Positions 1-5,484 of a stretch of DNA of 8,614 nucleotides are shown one piece after another; within the stretch, counting starts at the first letter, position 1, and the number at the start of each line of letters is the position of its first letter. The notes under the pieces are model-generated. The model saw nothing but the letters and a program-made list of their open reading frames with translations, ran no database searches and had not been told where the DNA came from. Location: NCBI GenBank assembly GCA_934219025.1, contig CAKQDG010000092.1, positions 1 through 8,614 of the forward strand, given 5' to 3'. This stretch comes from an uncultured Prevotella sp. GTDB taxonomy: Bacteria; Bacteroidota; Bacteroidia; Bacteroidales; Bacteroidaceae. The position numbers were made by a program, and so were the translations under genes.

Positions 1-23
1 TAATTTTCTCCGCTATATGTCAT
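1..23 (-). CDS. 5' end of a leftward gene, product unknown (partial)
   Basis: On the minus strand an ATG at 23-21 opens a frame reading MTYSGEN before the window ends. The case for a real start is contextual: a GAGG-containing purine stretch lies a few bases before the ATG, and a well-spaced Bacteroidetes-type promoter (49-80) points at it, implying a short 5' UTR of about 20 nt. Seven residues are too few to assign a family. The gene would diverge from everything else in the window. Confidence 0.4.
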
Positions 24-48
24 GATGCTTCCTCTTTATATTATTGTG

Positions 49-80
49 CAAAGTTAGTGCAAATCGAGAGGAGAACAAAA
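49..80 (-). promoter_or_regulatory. Leftward Bacteroidetes-type promoter
   Basis: Read on the minus strand, TTTTG (80-76) is followed after 19 nt by TAACTTTG (56-49). This fits the known Bacteroidetes primary-sigma consensus TTTG / 19-21 / TAnnTTTG. The -7 element overlaps two direct copies of TTTGCAC, which could also be a regulator site. It would transcribe the partial gene at the left edge. Confidence 0.6.
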
Positions 81-123
81 TGAATTTATTCATTTCTTAT
101 CCCGAGATGCTGCCTAACTTGTG

Positions 124-155
124 CAAAGTTAGTTATAAAAAACGAAAATATCAAG
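124..155 (-). promoter_or_regulatory. Possible second leftward promoter within a duplicated 15-bp motif
   Basis: On the minus strand CTTG (155-152) and TAACTTTG (131-124) are separated by 20 nt. The -7 box lies in a 15-bp sequence, TTGTGCAAAGTTAGT at 119-133, which is an exact copy of 44-58 in the first promoter. It may be a tandem promoter or a duplicated operator/promoter core. Adjacent CTAACTT / AAGTTAG (114-120 and 126-132) is also a short palindrome. Confidence 0.4.
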
Positions 156-221
156 TGTTGTCTCTAAAATGCGAAGATATATTAAGTGTTGCTGCTGTTT
201 GGTACATTTGCTTGTAGTATT

Positions 222-259
222 TATATGCTGCACCAAAAGTGCAGCATATATGCACTTTT
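222..259. promoter_or_regulatory. Two overlapping, mutually exclusive hairpins (terminator or attenuator-like)
   Basis: Positions 222-233 pair perfectly with 239-250 (12 bp, loop CAAAA). Positions 235-243 (AAAAGTGCA) pair perfectly with 251-259 (TGCACTTTT, 9 bp, 7-nt loop), and the second hairpin ends in a T run. Both need 239-243, so only one can form at a time. This is the geometry of an antiterminator/terminator pair on the plus strand, but no gene starts immediately upstream. It may instead be a bidirectional terminator between divergent units. Confidence 0.4.
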
Positions 260-342
260 TCTGGCACAACTGTCTGATTGCTTAGTCGCTTTACTGGCGT
301 TTATTTGATATGCTTGACAAGTTTCGATATGTTGTCATAAGC

Positions 343-435
343 CTCACTTACCCTTATACCCCTCACACTTACCCTCACACCTTGAAACACCGATGTATAA
401 AGGCTTCCAGGGGGATGTGTGAGTGTGTGAGGGTA
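343..435. repeat. C/T-rich inverted repeat (REP-like palindrome)
   Basis: TACCCTCACAC at 370-380 is the exact reverse complement of 425-435, giving an 11-bp stem around a 44-nt centre. Each arm holds the core twice: CTCACAC at 362-368 and 374-380, GTGTGAG at 417-423 and 425-431, so several pairing registers are possible. A related CTCACTTACCCT precedes the left arm at 343-354. I see no coding potential. It looks like a dispersed intergenic palindrome or a remnant of a mobile element, and I cannot name a family. Confidence 0.5.
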
Positions 436-473
436 AAAATCCCGAAAAAAATTGTGCTTTTTTATGTTTTCTC

Positions 474-504
474 TTGTTGATTTGTAAAAAAATCATTAAT
501 TTTG
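474..504 (+). promoter_or_regulatory. Rightward Bacteroidetes-type promoter for the envelope-protein operon
   Basis: TTG at 474-476, a 20-nt spacer, and TAATTTTG at 497-504 fit the Bacteroidetes TTTG/TAnnTTTG promoter consensus. Transcription would begin near 510, right where the foldable leader begins, and run into the genes from 622 or 673 onward. I saw no comparable site in the gaps between those genes, so this is probably the operon's only promoter. Confidence 0.6.
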
Positions 505-509
505 TTGCG

Positions 510-552
510 TCTATCTTTCATCGAAAGCCCATGAAGGGCATAGGTGGGTAGA
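510..552 (+). promoter_or_regulatory. Foldable 5' leader (possible three-stem RNA element)
   Basis: TCTATC (510-515) can pair with GGTAGA (547-552) with one G-U pair, enclosing CTTTC-ATC-GAAAG (515-527) and GCCC-ATGAA-GGGC (527-539). The segment starts where transcription from the 474-504 promoter should start. No known riboswitch class is recognisable. It may be a stabilising or regulatory leader, or an ordinary set of short stems. Confidence 0.3.
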
Positions 553-568
553 TGTATTTATATGAAAA

Positions 569-650
569 GGCGTTCTGGCGCTTTTGTTTTGACGGTCTAA
601 GAACTTCGCAACTTCAACAAATTGTCAAAAACAAAGCAACAAGGAACGCC
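569..650. repeat. 82-bp imperfect palindrome overlapping the start of the first gene
   Basis: GGCGTTC (569-575) is the exact inverse of GAACGCC (644-650). Inside this, 580-593 pairs with 624-637 over 14 bp with two mismatches. The centre carries AACTTC twice (602-607 and 610-615). Size and symmetry suggest a MITE- or REP-like dispersed element, or a long leader hairpin. The TTG start codon of the following reading frame lies at the edge of the right arm, so its first residues may be encoded by the repeat. Confidence 0.5.
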
Positions 651-924
651 CCAATGGGTGTATTATATTTGTATGCTCGTTCTTGTCTGTATGTTTCCTT
701 CGGGAATTGAATTCAAATGGCAAGAAAATTCAGCATGCTGTATTTATAATACCTTCGTGGGGCTTTCGACGTTGCTCGTTTCGACAATTTGGGGCAATGC
801 GAAGGCCTTTAGACCGTGGAACGAGTGGCAGTTTGCTCCACGTTTTTTTTATATATCTGCTGTTACTTTAATAATACGGATAAGTCTTCAATGGAGCATG
901 AAGAATAGAGATCAGAGACTATGA
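622..924 (+). CDS. Small hypothetical membrane protein
   Basis: The 100-residue product has three hydrophobic stretches at about residues 13-28, 41-57 and 76-90, consistent with a small inner-membrane protein. I do not recognise a family. The longest frame must start at TTG 622, inside the right arm of an 82-bp palindrome. ATG at 673 (residue 18) is a plausible alternative and would make the repeat untranslated leader. The stop overlaps the next gene's ATG as ATGA (921-924), which suggests translational coupling and is the best evidence that this frame is real. There is no upstream in-frame ATG, because a TAA at 598-600 closes the frame. It would be the first gene of the operon driven from 474-504. 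The downstream products are all secreted or outer-membrane, so a role in the envelope is likely but unspecific. Confidence 0.5.
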   Translation: MSKTKQQGTPQWVYYICMLVLVCMFPSGIEFKWQENSACCIYNTFVGLSTLLVSTIWGNAKAFRPWNEWQFAPRFFYISAVTLIIRISLQWSMKNRDQRL

Positions 925-2018
925 AAAGGAATGTAATATTGTTTGTCTTTTCAGTTTGTATGTTTGCTGTAAATGCTCAAGAAAAAGCAGATAATGCATC
1001 CATTGTTACAGAGCAAGAGAAAAAAATGAATTTTACAGTCGTGTCAGATGGCTCGTTTGGAGATGTTGTAATGCCTGTAGTAGAGAGAACGAAAAAAAAT
1101 ATTTCGTGGTGGACAGGTAGTGTGCTTGCACCGGTGCAGAATGGAAAGGAAATTGCTTTTTTGTATAAGAAAGGAACATTTGGAATCGGTAAATTTTCTA
1201 CAGATTCTTTATCAAGCAAATCATCGGTTGCTGAAGGACGCGAAATCGTAGGCTTTAGCTTCTCGCCAGACGGAAAATATCTCTGTTTTTCAGAAAAACA
1301 GGGTGAAAGGCATGTTGTCTGTTTATCTTCTCTACCAAACACTGTTTCGTATACCGAAGTTACAAGTGTTGGCGATAATTATTCGCCGGTATTTTCGCCA
1401 GATGGTGAAAAACTGTATTATTGTTGTATCAGTAATAACGAGGAGCCTACAATAAAATCGTATGATATTCAACATGGTGTTACAACAAATGTTGTTGAGG
1501 GCATGAATCCTGTGCCAACTCCCGATGGCAAAACGTTGGTTTACTGTCGACAGCTTGGTGATGGACTTTACAGTATATGGAAATTTGATTTGCAAACTGG
1601 TGTAAAGACATGTATAGCAAGAAGTTTTTCTGGCGGTAGTTTTACTTCTCCGGCAGTTTCGCCAGACGGAAAATGGGTTGCTATGACAGGAAATAGCTCG
1701 GTAGAAGTAGGAAATTGGGATATCTACAATAATTATTACGATTATAGTAATTCGGATATGATAAATCTTAAGAATACAGATATATATGTGTGTCGTATAG
1801 ATGGCTCCGGACTCCGTCAATTGACCAATTATCCGGCTGATGATATAAGTCCTGTATGGGGAAGTAACGGTAAATATATTTATTTCGTGTCTCAGCGTGG
1901 TTCAGATGCCATCAATTTAGTACAGCGCAGTGATGGAAAACGTATATTTTTCGTGTCGAAGCGCAGTTTGTCTTCTGCTAAGGCTAATGTCTGGCGTATG
2001 GATTTTAAAGAGGAATAA
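921..2018 (+). CDS. Secreted TolB-like beta-propeller protein (PD40 repeats)
   Basis: A 365-residue protein with a signal peptide (KR start, hydrophobic core to about residue 17, likely cleavage after VNA at 19). The mature part carries WD40-like PD40 repeats, marked by SPDG/TPDG turns at about 115-118, 159-162, 200-203 and 247-250, and a degenerate one near 310-317 followed by an IYFVSQRG strand. This is the TolB C-terminal propeller fold, used as a periplasmic protein-binding platform. There is no obvious TolB N-terminal domain, so it is not called tolB. It is coupled to the preceding small membrane gene by a 4-bp overlap and followed after 35 nt by a barrel gene. Near the C-terminus, GKYIYFVSQRG (about 317-327) is echoed by GKRIFFVSKRS (about 339-349), which looks like a short internal duplication. 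The partner bound by the propeller cannot be told. Confidence 0.8.
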   Translation: MKRNVILFVFSVCMFAVNAQEKADNASIVTEQEKKMNFTVVSDGSFGDVVMPVVERTKKNISWWTGSVLAPVQNGKEIAFLYKKGTFGIGKFSTDSLSSKSSVAEGREIVGFSFSPDGKYLCFSEKQGERHVVCLSSLPNTVSYTEVTSVGDNYSPVFSPDGEKLYYCCISNNEEPTIKSYDIQHGVTTNVVEGMNPVPTPDGKTLVYCRQLGDGLYSIWKFDLQTGVKTCIARSFSGGSFTSPAVSPDGKWVAMTGNSSVEVGNWDIYNNYYDYSNSDMINLKNTDIYVCRIDGSGLRQLTNYPADDISPVWGSNGKYIYFVSQRGSDAINLVQRSDGKRIFFVSKRSLSSAKANVWRMDFKEE

Positions 2019-2053
2019 TAACATCACAATTTATAAACTTAAATACATCAATT

Positions 2054-2719
2054 ATGAAAATCAAGTATTTTATCGTTGCTGCAGCTGCAATGCTCTGCAG
2101 TACAGCCAATGCTCAATTTATGCAGAGTGGTACGGAACGTAAGGCAGAAAATAAGTCTGATAATTCGGGAAGAAAGTATAGTAGAGGTTGGAATAGCTTT
2201 TTTTTTCAGTATAACTATACAGATGCAGGAGATAATACCTTTGACAATTATAATGGTGCTTCGTTTGAATATAACCGTACGATAGGCTTATCGCCTAATG
2301 TTCCTCTTTATATTCAAATTGGTGCAGGTTGGAGGTATTCTATAAGTAATGAAGATGGTTATTATGATGATATAAAAAGTAACCTTGTTACATTTACCCT
2401 TCCTGTAAGTGTGCTTTATCATTTCTATATTCCGAATTCAAGCGTAGGCTTTGAACTCTATACGGGAATTAACTTGAAAGCTCATGTGTATAATGACTTG
2501 GAATATGATGATGATACAGAAACTATAACGAAGGATTTGAGTAATCCGAATGTAGGATGGCATGTCGGTGGAAATGTCAATTTTGGTAGATTCTTCCTTG
2601 GGATTAGATACGGAGAGGATTTCTTAAAGATGTATAAGCATGATCCCATGTATCATTTTTATGGAGATGACCGTGCCAAGACATTTACTGTTGGTCTCGG
2701 CTTCCGCTTTGGTGAGTGA
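2054..2719 (+). CDS. Outer-membrane beta-barrel protein, porin-like family
   Basis: A 221-residue product with a clear signal peptide (MKIKYF, Ala-rich core, likely cleavage after ANA at residue 20). The mature chain shows alternating hydrophobic/aromatic strands separated by Asp/Asn/Gly-rich loops, for example around residues 45-60, 70-105, 115-150 and 165-185. It ends in a strand GLGFRFGE typical of small 8- to 10-strand barrels in Bacteroidetes (outer membrane protein beta-barrel families). It is 35 nt downstream of the TolB-like gene and probably in the same transcript. Such small barrels are often structural or surface-exposed proteins of unknown ligand, and nothing here gives a transported substrate. 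The base composition is AT-rich like its operon neighbours and unlike the pigment genes downstream. Confidence 0.75.
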   Translation: MKIKYFIVAAAAMLCSTANAQFMQSGTERKAENKSDNSGRKYSRGWNSFFFQYNYTDAGDNTFDNYNGASFEYNRTIGLSPNVPLYIQIGAGWRYSISNEDGYYDDIKSNLVTFTLPVSVLYHFYIPNSSVGFELYTGINLKAHVYNDLEYDDDTETITKDLSNPNVGWHVGGNVNFGRFFLGIRYGEDFLKMYKHDPMYHFYGDDRAKTFTVGLGFRFGE

Positions 2720-2776
2720 AAAAACAATGAAATTTTAAAAAGGTACGTATGAAAAGAATTTCTTTCAATTTTTGTT

Positions 2777-3256
2777 TTGATGCTGTCATGTGCTGTGTCT
2801 TTTGCTGGTTCGATAAAATCGTCAGGAAACACTTCTGTCTTGAAGGAAAATGCTGTTGCACAAATAGCTTTCGACTTCAGTGGCTCACGTTGGGAAGAAG
2901 ATGAGGATTTCAAAGCCTATTGTGGCAATGCTTACGATGAACGTGTACGTATTGCTCACGACTCTTTTGTGAACACTTTTAACAGGATGAGCAAAGGTCT
3001 GAAAATTTCAGAAAATGCAGAAGGTACAAAGTATAAAGTTGTAGTTAAAGTGTTGAATTTTGTCCAGAAAATGGCAATGGTCGGTTGGGGACGCTTTTCT
3101 ATTCGTATTTATGCTAATATAGAAATTCAGGATACTTCGAATGGAAATACTATTTGTAGCTTTTATGCGAAAGGTGTATCCGGAGGTGCTGATTATTCTC
3201 AAGATGAACGTTTCAACAAAAGTTGGGGAGAAATGGCAAAGGAAATTCTGAAATAA
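2777..3256 (+). CDS. Small secreted protein of unknown function, start frameshifted; paralogue of 5485-6015
   Basis: The open frame can start only at TTG 2777 or ATG 2780, giving a truncated leader MLSCAVSFA. An ATG at 2749, preceded by an AAAGG site, opens MKRISFNF in the +1-shifted frame. Removing one T from the five-T run at 2769-2773 joins the two and gives a textbook signal peptide, MKRISFNFVLMLSCAVSFA. So this copy carries a one-base insertion, a sequencing error, or a phase-variable tract. The mature domain (about 150 residues) shares SKGLK (72-76), KYK (85-87), KV (91-92) and DYSQDERF (139-146) with the product of 5485-6015. No family is recognised. The alternation of strands around 86-92 and 107-116 loosely recalls CsgG/LpoB-type periplasmic folds, but this is weak. 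It is the last gene before a hairpin terminator. Confidence 0.65.
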   Translation: MMLSCAVSFAGSIKSSGNTSVLKENAVAQIAFDFSGSRWEEDEDFKAYCGNAYDERVRIAHDSFVNTFNRMSKGLKISENAEGTKYKVVVKVLNFVQKMAMVGWGRFSIRIYANIEIQDTSNGNTICSFYAKGVSGGADYSQDERFNKSWGEMAKEILK

Positions 3257-3264
3257 TATCTCAA

Positions 3265-3303
3265 GCATCGGGCGACAGTCTGTTTCTCTGTGTCGCCTGA
3301 TGC
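3265..3303 (+). terminator. Hairpin terminator after the envelope operon
   Basis: GCATCGGGCGACA (3265-3277) pairs with TGTCGCCTGATGC (3291-3303) over 13 positions with one G-U pair and a 13-nt loop. It lies 8 nt after a stop codon. The downstream tract (CTTATTGTTGG) is only modestly T-rich, with a stronger T run some 25 nt later, so termination efficiency is uncertain. The stem stands out in an AT-rich gap. Confidence 0.6.
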
Positions 3304-3348
3304 CTTATTGTTGGCGAATAATATATTTTTTTTCTTTTTTTCTCCCTT

Positions 3349-3383
3349 ATTGTCTTTTATTTCCTAAAATATATTTATATTTG
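3349..3383 (+). promoter_or_regulatory. Probable promoter of the aryl polyene-type operon
   Basis: TATATTTG at 3376-3383 matches the Bacteroidetes -7 consensus TAnnTTTG. The nearest upstream TTG (3350-3352) is 23 nt away, somewhat beyond the usual 19-21, so the -33 match is weak. Initiation near 3390 would leave a leader of about 105 nt before the reductase gene. Confidence 0.5.
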
Positions 3384-3398
3384 CAACGAAAAATTATA

Positions 3399-3482
3399 AT
3401 GTATAGATTGTTCGCTATTGCAGTTACTATAAGTATACAAAAACGGACTCGACTACATCTACCTATACAACGTAACAGATAA
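3399..3482 (+). CDS. Possible 27-codon upstream ORF in the leader
   Basis: An ATG at 3399 begins a short frame (MYRLFAIAVTISIQK..., 27 residues) that starts just after the predicted transcription start and ends at TAA 3480-3482, 12 nt before the reductase ATG. The hydrophobic start followed by a basic tail could be a leader peptide. No codon runs typical of an attenuator are present, and it may be chance. Confidence 0.2.
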   Translation: MYRLFAIAVTISIQKRTRLHLPIQRNR

Positions 3483-3494
3483 ATAATAATAACA

Positions 3495-4220
3495 ATGAAA
3501 TATGCACTGGTGACAGGAGGCTCACGTGGCATCGGTAGGGCGGTTGCCCTACGGCTGGCAAAGCGCGGAATCCCCGTAGTGATAAATTATCTCAGCAATC
3601 ATGAAGCAGCACGCAGCGTTGCCGAAGAAATCGTGGAGCAAGGTGGTATGGCAGAACTCCTGCCTTTCGACACTTCCGATTCTAAGGCGATAGAGGCTGC
3701 GATAGACAAGTGGGAGGCGGAGCATCCCGACGATTGGTTCTCAATTCTCGTGAACAATGCCGGACTGCGTCGCGACAATGTGATGTTCATGATGGGTGAT
3801 GACGAGTGGCACCAGGTGCTCGACACCAACCTCAACGGATTCTTCTATATCACCCGTCGCTTGCTCAAACACATGATGCCGAGAAAACGGGGAGGAAGAA
3901 TCATAAACATGACATCGCTGTCGGGGCTTGACGGCATCGCCGGACAGGTGAACTACAGTGCAGCCAAGGCTGCCCTCATCGGGGCAACAAAGGCTTTGGC
4001 AAAGGAAGTGGCACCAAGGAAGATAACCGTGAATGCCGTGGCTCCGGGATTTATCGAGACCGACATGACAAAGGATCTGCCACAAGACGAGCTGAAGAAG
4101 ATGGTGCCCGTGGGCAGGTTCGGACAGCCTGAGGAAGTTGCGGCACTCGTAGACTTCCTTGCATCCGACGAGGCAGCATATATCACGGGAGAAGTAATAA
4201 AAGTTAGTGGAGGATTATAA
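3495..4220 (+). CDS. fabG: 3-oxoacyl-ACP reductase (FabG-type SDR)
   Basis: A 241-residue classical short-chain dehydrogenase/reductase of normal FabG length. It reduces the beta-keto group of an ACP-bound chain to the 3-hydroxy form using NADPH, in the cytoplasm. Visible motifs are the cofactor loop TGGSRGIG (7-14), NNAG (87-90), the Asn of TNLNG (112), catalytic Ser141, Tyr154 and Lys158 with the usual 13- and 4-residue spacing, and PG at 184-185. The Arg after the Gly-rich loop favours NADPH. It is first in an operon with a ketosynthase 12 nt downstream, an ACP, and a dehydratase start, so it is more likely the dedicated ketoreductase of an aryl polyene/flexirubin-type pathway than the housekeeping fatty-acid enzyme. 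The leader immediately upstream is A-rich (AATAATAATAACA before ATG) with no Shine-Dalgarno. Family call is near certain; pathway is inferred from context. Confidence 0.93.
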   Translation: MKYALVTGGSRGIGRAVALRLAKRGIPVVINYLSNHEAARSVAEEIVEQGGMAELLPFDTSDSKAIEAAIDKWEAEHPDDWFSILVNNAGLRRDNVMFMMGDDEWHQVLDTNLNGFFYITRRLLKHMMPRKRGGRIINMTSLSGLDGIAGQVNYSAAKAALIGATKALAKEVAPRKITVNAVAPGFIETDMTKDLPQDELKKMVPVGRFGQPEEVAALVDFLASDEAAYITGEVIKVSGGL

Positions 4221-4232
4221 CTTATAGAAAGA

Positions 4233-5456
4233 ATGGAAAGAAGAGTAGTAGTAACCGGCATGGGAATATGGTCGTGCCTGGGAAACGATATAGAGACAGT
4301 GAAGAATTCCCTGTATGAGGGAAAGTCGGGCATCGGCATACAGCCGGAACGCCTTGAATACGGCTATCGCTCGGCTCTCACGGGCATCGTTGAGGAACCG
4401 AAGATAACAAAGCAGATGCTCGACCGCCATACTCGTGCCGGAATGTCGGAGGAGGCAAAATATGCCTACATGTCGAGTGTGCAGGCTTTCAAACAGGCTG
4501 GCATGGACGACGAATACTTGCTCAATAACGAGGTGGGCTGCATTTTCGGCAATGACTCGTCGGCAAAGCCCGTTATCGAGGCATCTAAGATAATGGACGA
4601 GAAACACGACTCGGCTATGCTTGGCTATGGTATCATTTTCCAGTCGATGAACTCCACCGTGAACATGAACCTCAGCACAATCTTCCATCTGCGCGGCGTG
4701 AACTTCACCGTAAGTTCGGCATGTGCAAGCGGTAGCCATTCCATCGGACTCGGGTTTATGCTTATAAAGCATGGCTTGCAGGATGTGGTGCTCTGCGGTG
4801 GAGCACAGGAAACTAACTATTACTCTATGGCATCGTTTGATGCTCTCGGAGCATTCTCCGTGCGCATGGATGAACCTACAAAGGCGAGTCGACCGTTCGA
4901 CCGCGACCGCGACGGACTCGTGCCGGGCGGCGGAGCTGCATCGCTCGTGCTTGAAGACTACGACCATGCCATGGCTCGCGGTGCCACGATACTTGCAGAA
5001 GTTGTGGGTTACGGCTTTTCGAGCAACGGCGGCGGCATCAGTCAGCCGTCAGACGACGGTAGCGTGATTGCCATGACGCGTGCCCTCAATATGGCTGGCA
5101 TGAAGGAGGACGACGTTGATTATATCAATGCACATGCCACAAGTACACATCAGGGAGATATGTACGAGGCGATAGCCCTCAACCGCATGTTCCAAGGCAA
5201 GCATGCCCTCATCTCTTCCACAAAGGGAATGACGGGTCATGAGTGTTGGATGGCTGGGGCATCAGAGGCAGTTTACAGCATAATCATGATGCAGAACAAT
5301 TTCGTTGCGCCGAACATCAACTTTGAAAATCCTGATGAACACTCAGAGAAACTCAACCTTGCCACAAAGACTGTGGATACAGAGATTAATACAGTGCTCA
5401 GCAATTCCTTCGGATTCGGAGGAACAAACTCGGCCCTAGTCTTGAAGAAGTTTTAA
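4233..5456 (+). CDS. Beta-ketoacyl-ACP synthase (FabF-like ketosynthase)
   Basis: A 407-residue thiolase-fold condensing enzyme of normal FabF length. It joins malonyl-ACP units to a growing ACP-bound chain with loss of CO2. The catalytic triad is intact: Cys164 in SSACASGS, His301 in NAHATSTHQGD, and His336 in KGMTGHECWMAGASEA, with Lys331. The C-terminal NSFGFGGTN (391-399) is also present. It is therefore an active ketosynthase, not a chain-length factor (which lacks the Cys). The His-containing NAHATSTHQGD differs from the NAHGTSTPLGD common in housekeeping FabF, consistent with a specialised enzyme. It lies 12 nt after the reductase. The downstream methyltransferase, ACP, acyltransferase and dehydratase point to iterative polyene synthesis; a partner chain-length factor would be expected beyond the window. 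Annotated without a symbol, since fabF would imply the housekeeping role. Confidence 0.92.
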   Translation: MERRVVVTGMGIWSCLGNDIETVKNSLYEGKSGIGIQPERLEYGYRSALTGIVEEPKITKQMLDRHTRAGMSEEAKYAYMSSVQAFKQAGMDDEYLLNNEVGCIFGNDSSAKPVIEASKIMDEKHDSAMLGYGIIFQSMNSTVNMNLSTIFHLRGVNFTVSSACASGSHSIGLGFMLIKHGLQDVVLCGGAQETNYYSMASFDALGAFSVRMDEPTKASRPFDRDRDGLVPGGGAASLVLEDYDHAMARGATILAEVVGYGFSSNGGGISQPSDDGSVIAMTRALNMAGMKEDDVDYINAHATSTHQGDMYEAIALNRMFQGKHALISSTKGMTGHECWMAGASEAVYSIIMMQNNFVAPNINFENPDEHSEKLNLATKTVDTEINTVLSNSFGFGGTNSALVLKKF

Positions 5457-5484
5457 TGGATAATGTTTAACCCTTAAATAATTT

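Noticed and set aside
343..435. CRISPR array
   Set aside because: The repeated units are heptamers in inverted orientation with no regular spacers.
510..552. Known riboswitch or T-box leader
   Set aside because: None of the conserved cores I know is visible, and the downstream genes do not encode a metabolite pathway typical of riboswitch control.
977..1820. Two minus-strand open frames (121 and 162 codons) opposite the TolB-like gene
   Set aside because: They overlap a well-supported secreted propeller gene and show no domain or start signal of their own.
921..2018. Housekeeping TolB of the Tol-Pal system
   Set aside because: No TolB N-terminal domain and no tolQ, tolR, tolA or pal neighbours.
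3741..4339. Minus-strand open frames opposite the reductase
   Set aside because: The plus-strand reductase has all SDR motifs; the opposite frames are shadows of its GC-richer codons.
4215..4967. A 250-codon open frame on the minus strand opposite the ketosynthase
   Set aside because: It mirrors a gene with intact catalytic motifs, its composition is Cys/His-rich without any recognisable domain, and no promoter points to it.
4233..5456. Chain-length factor rather than ketosynthase
   Set aside because: The active-site Cys164 and both His residues are present, which a chain-length factor lacks.
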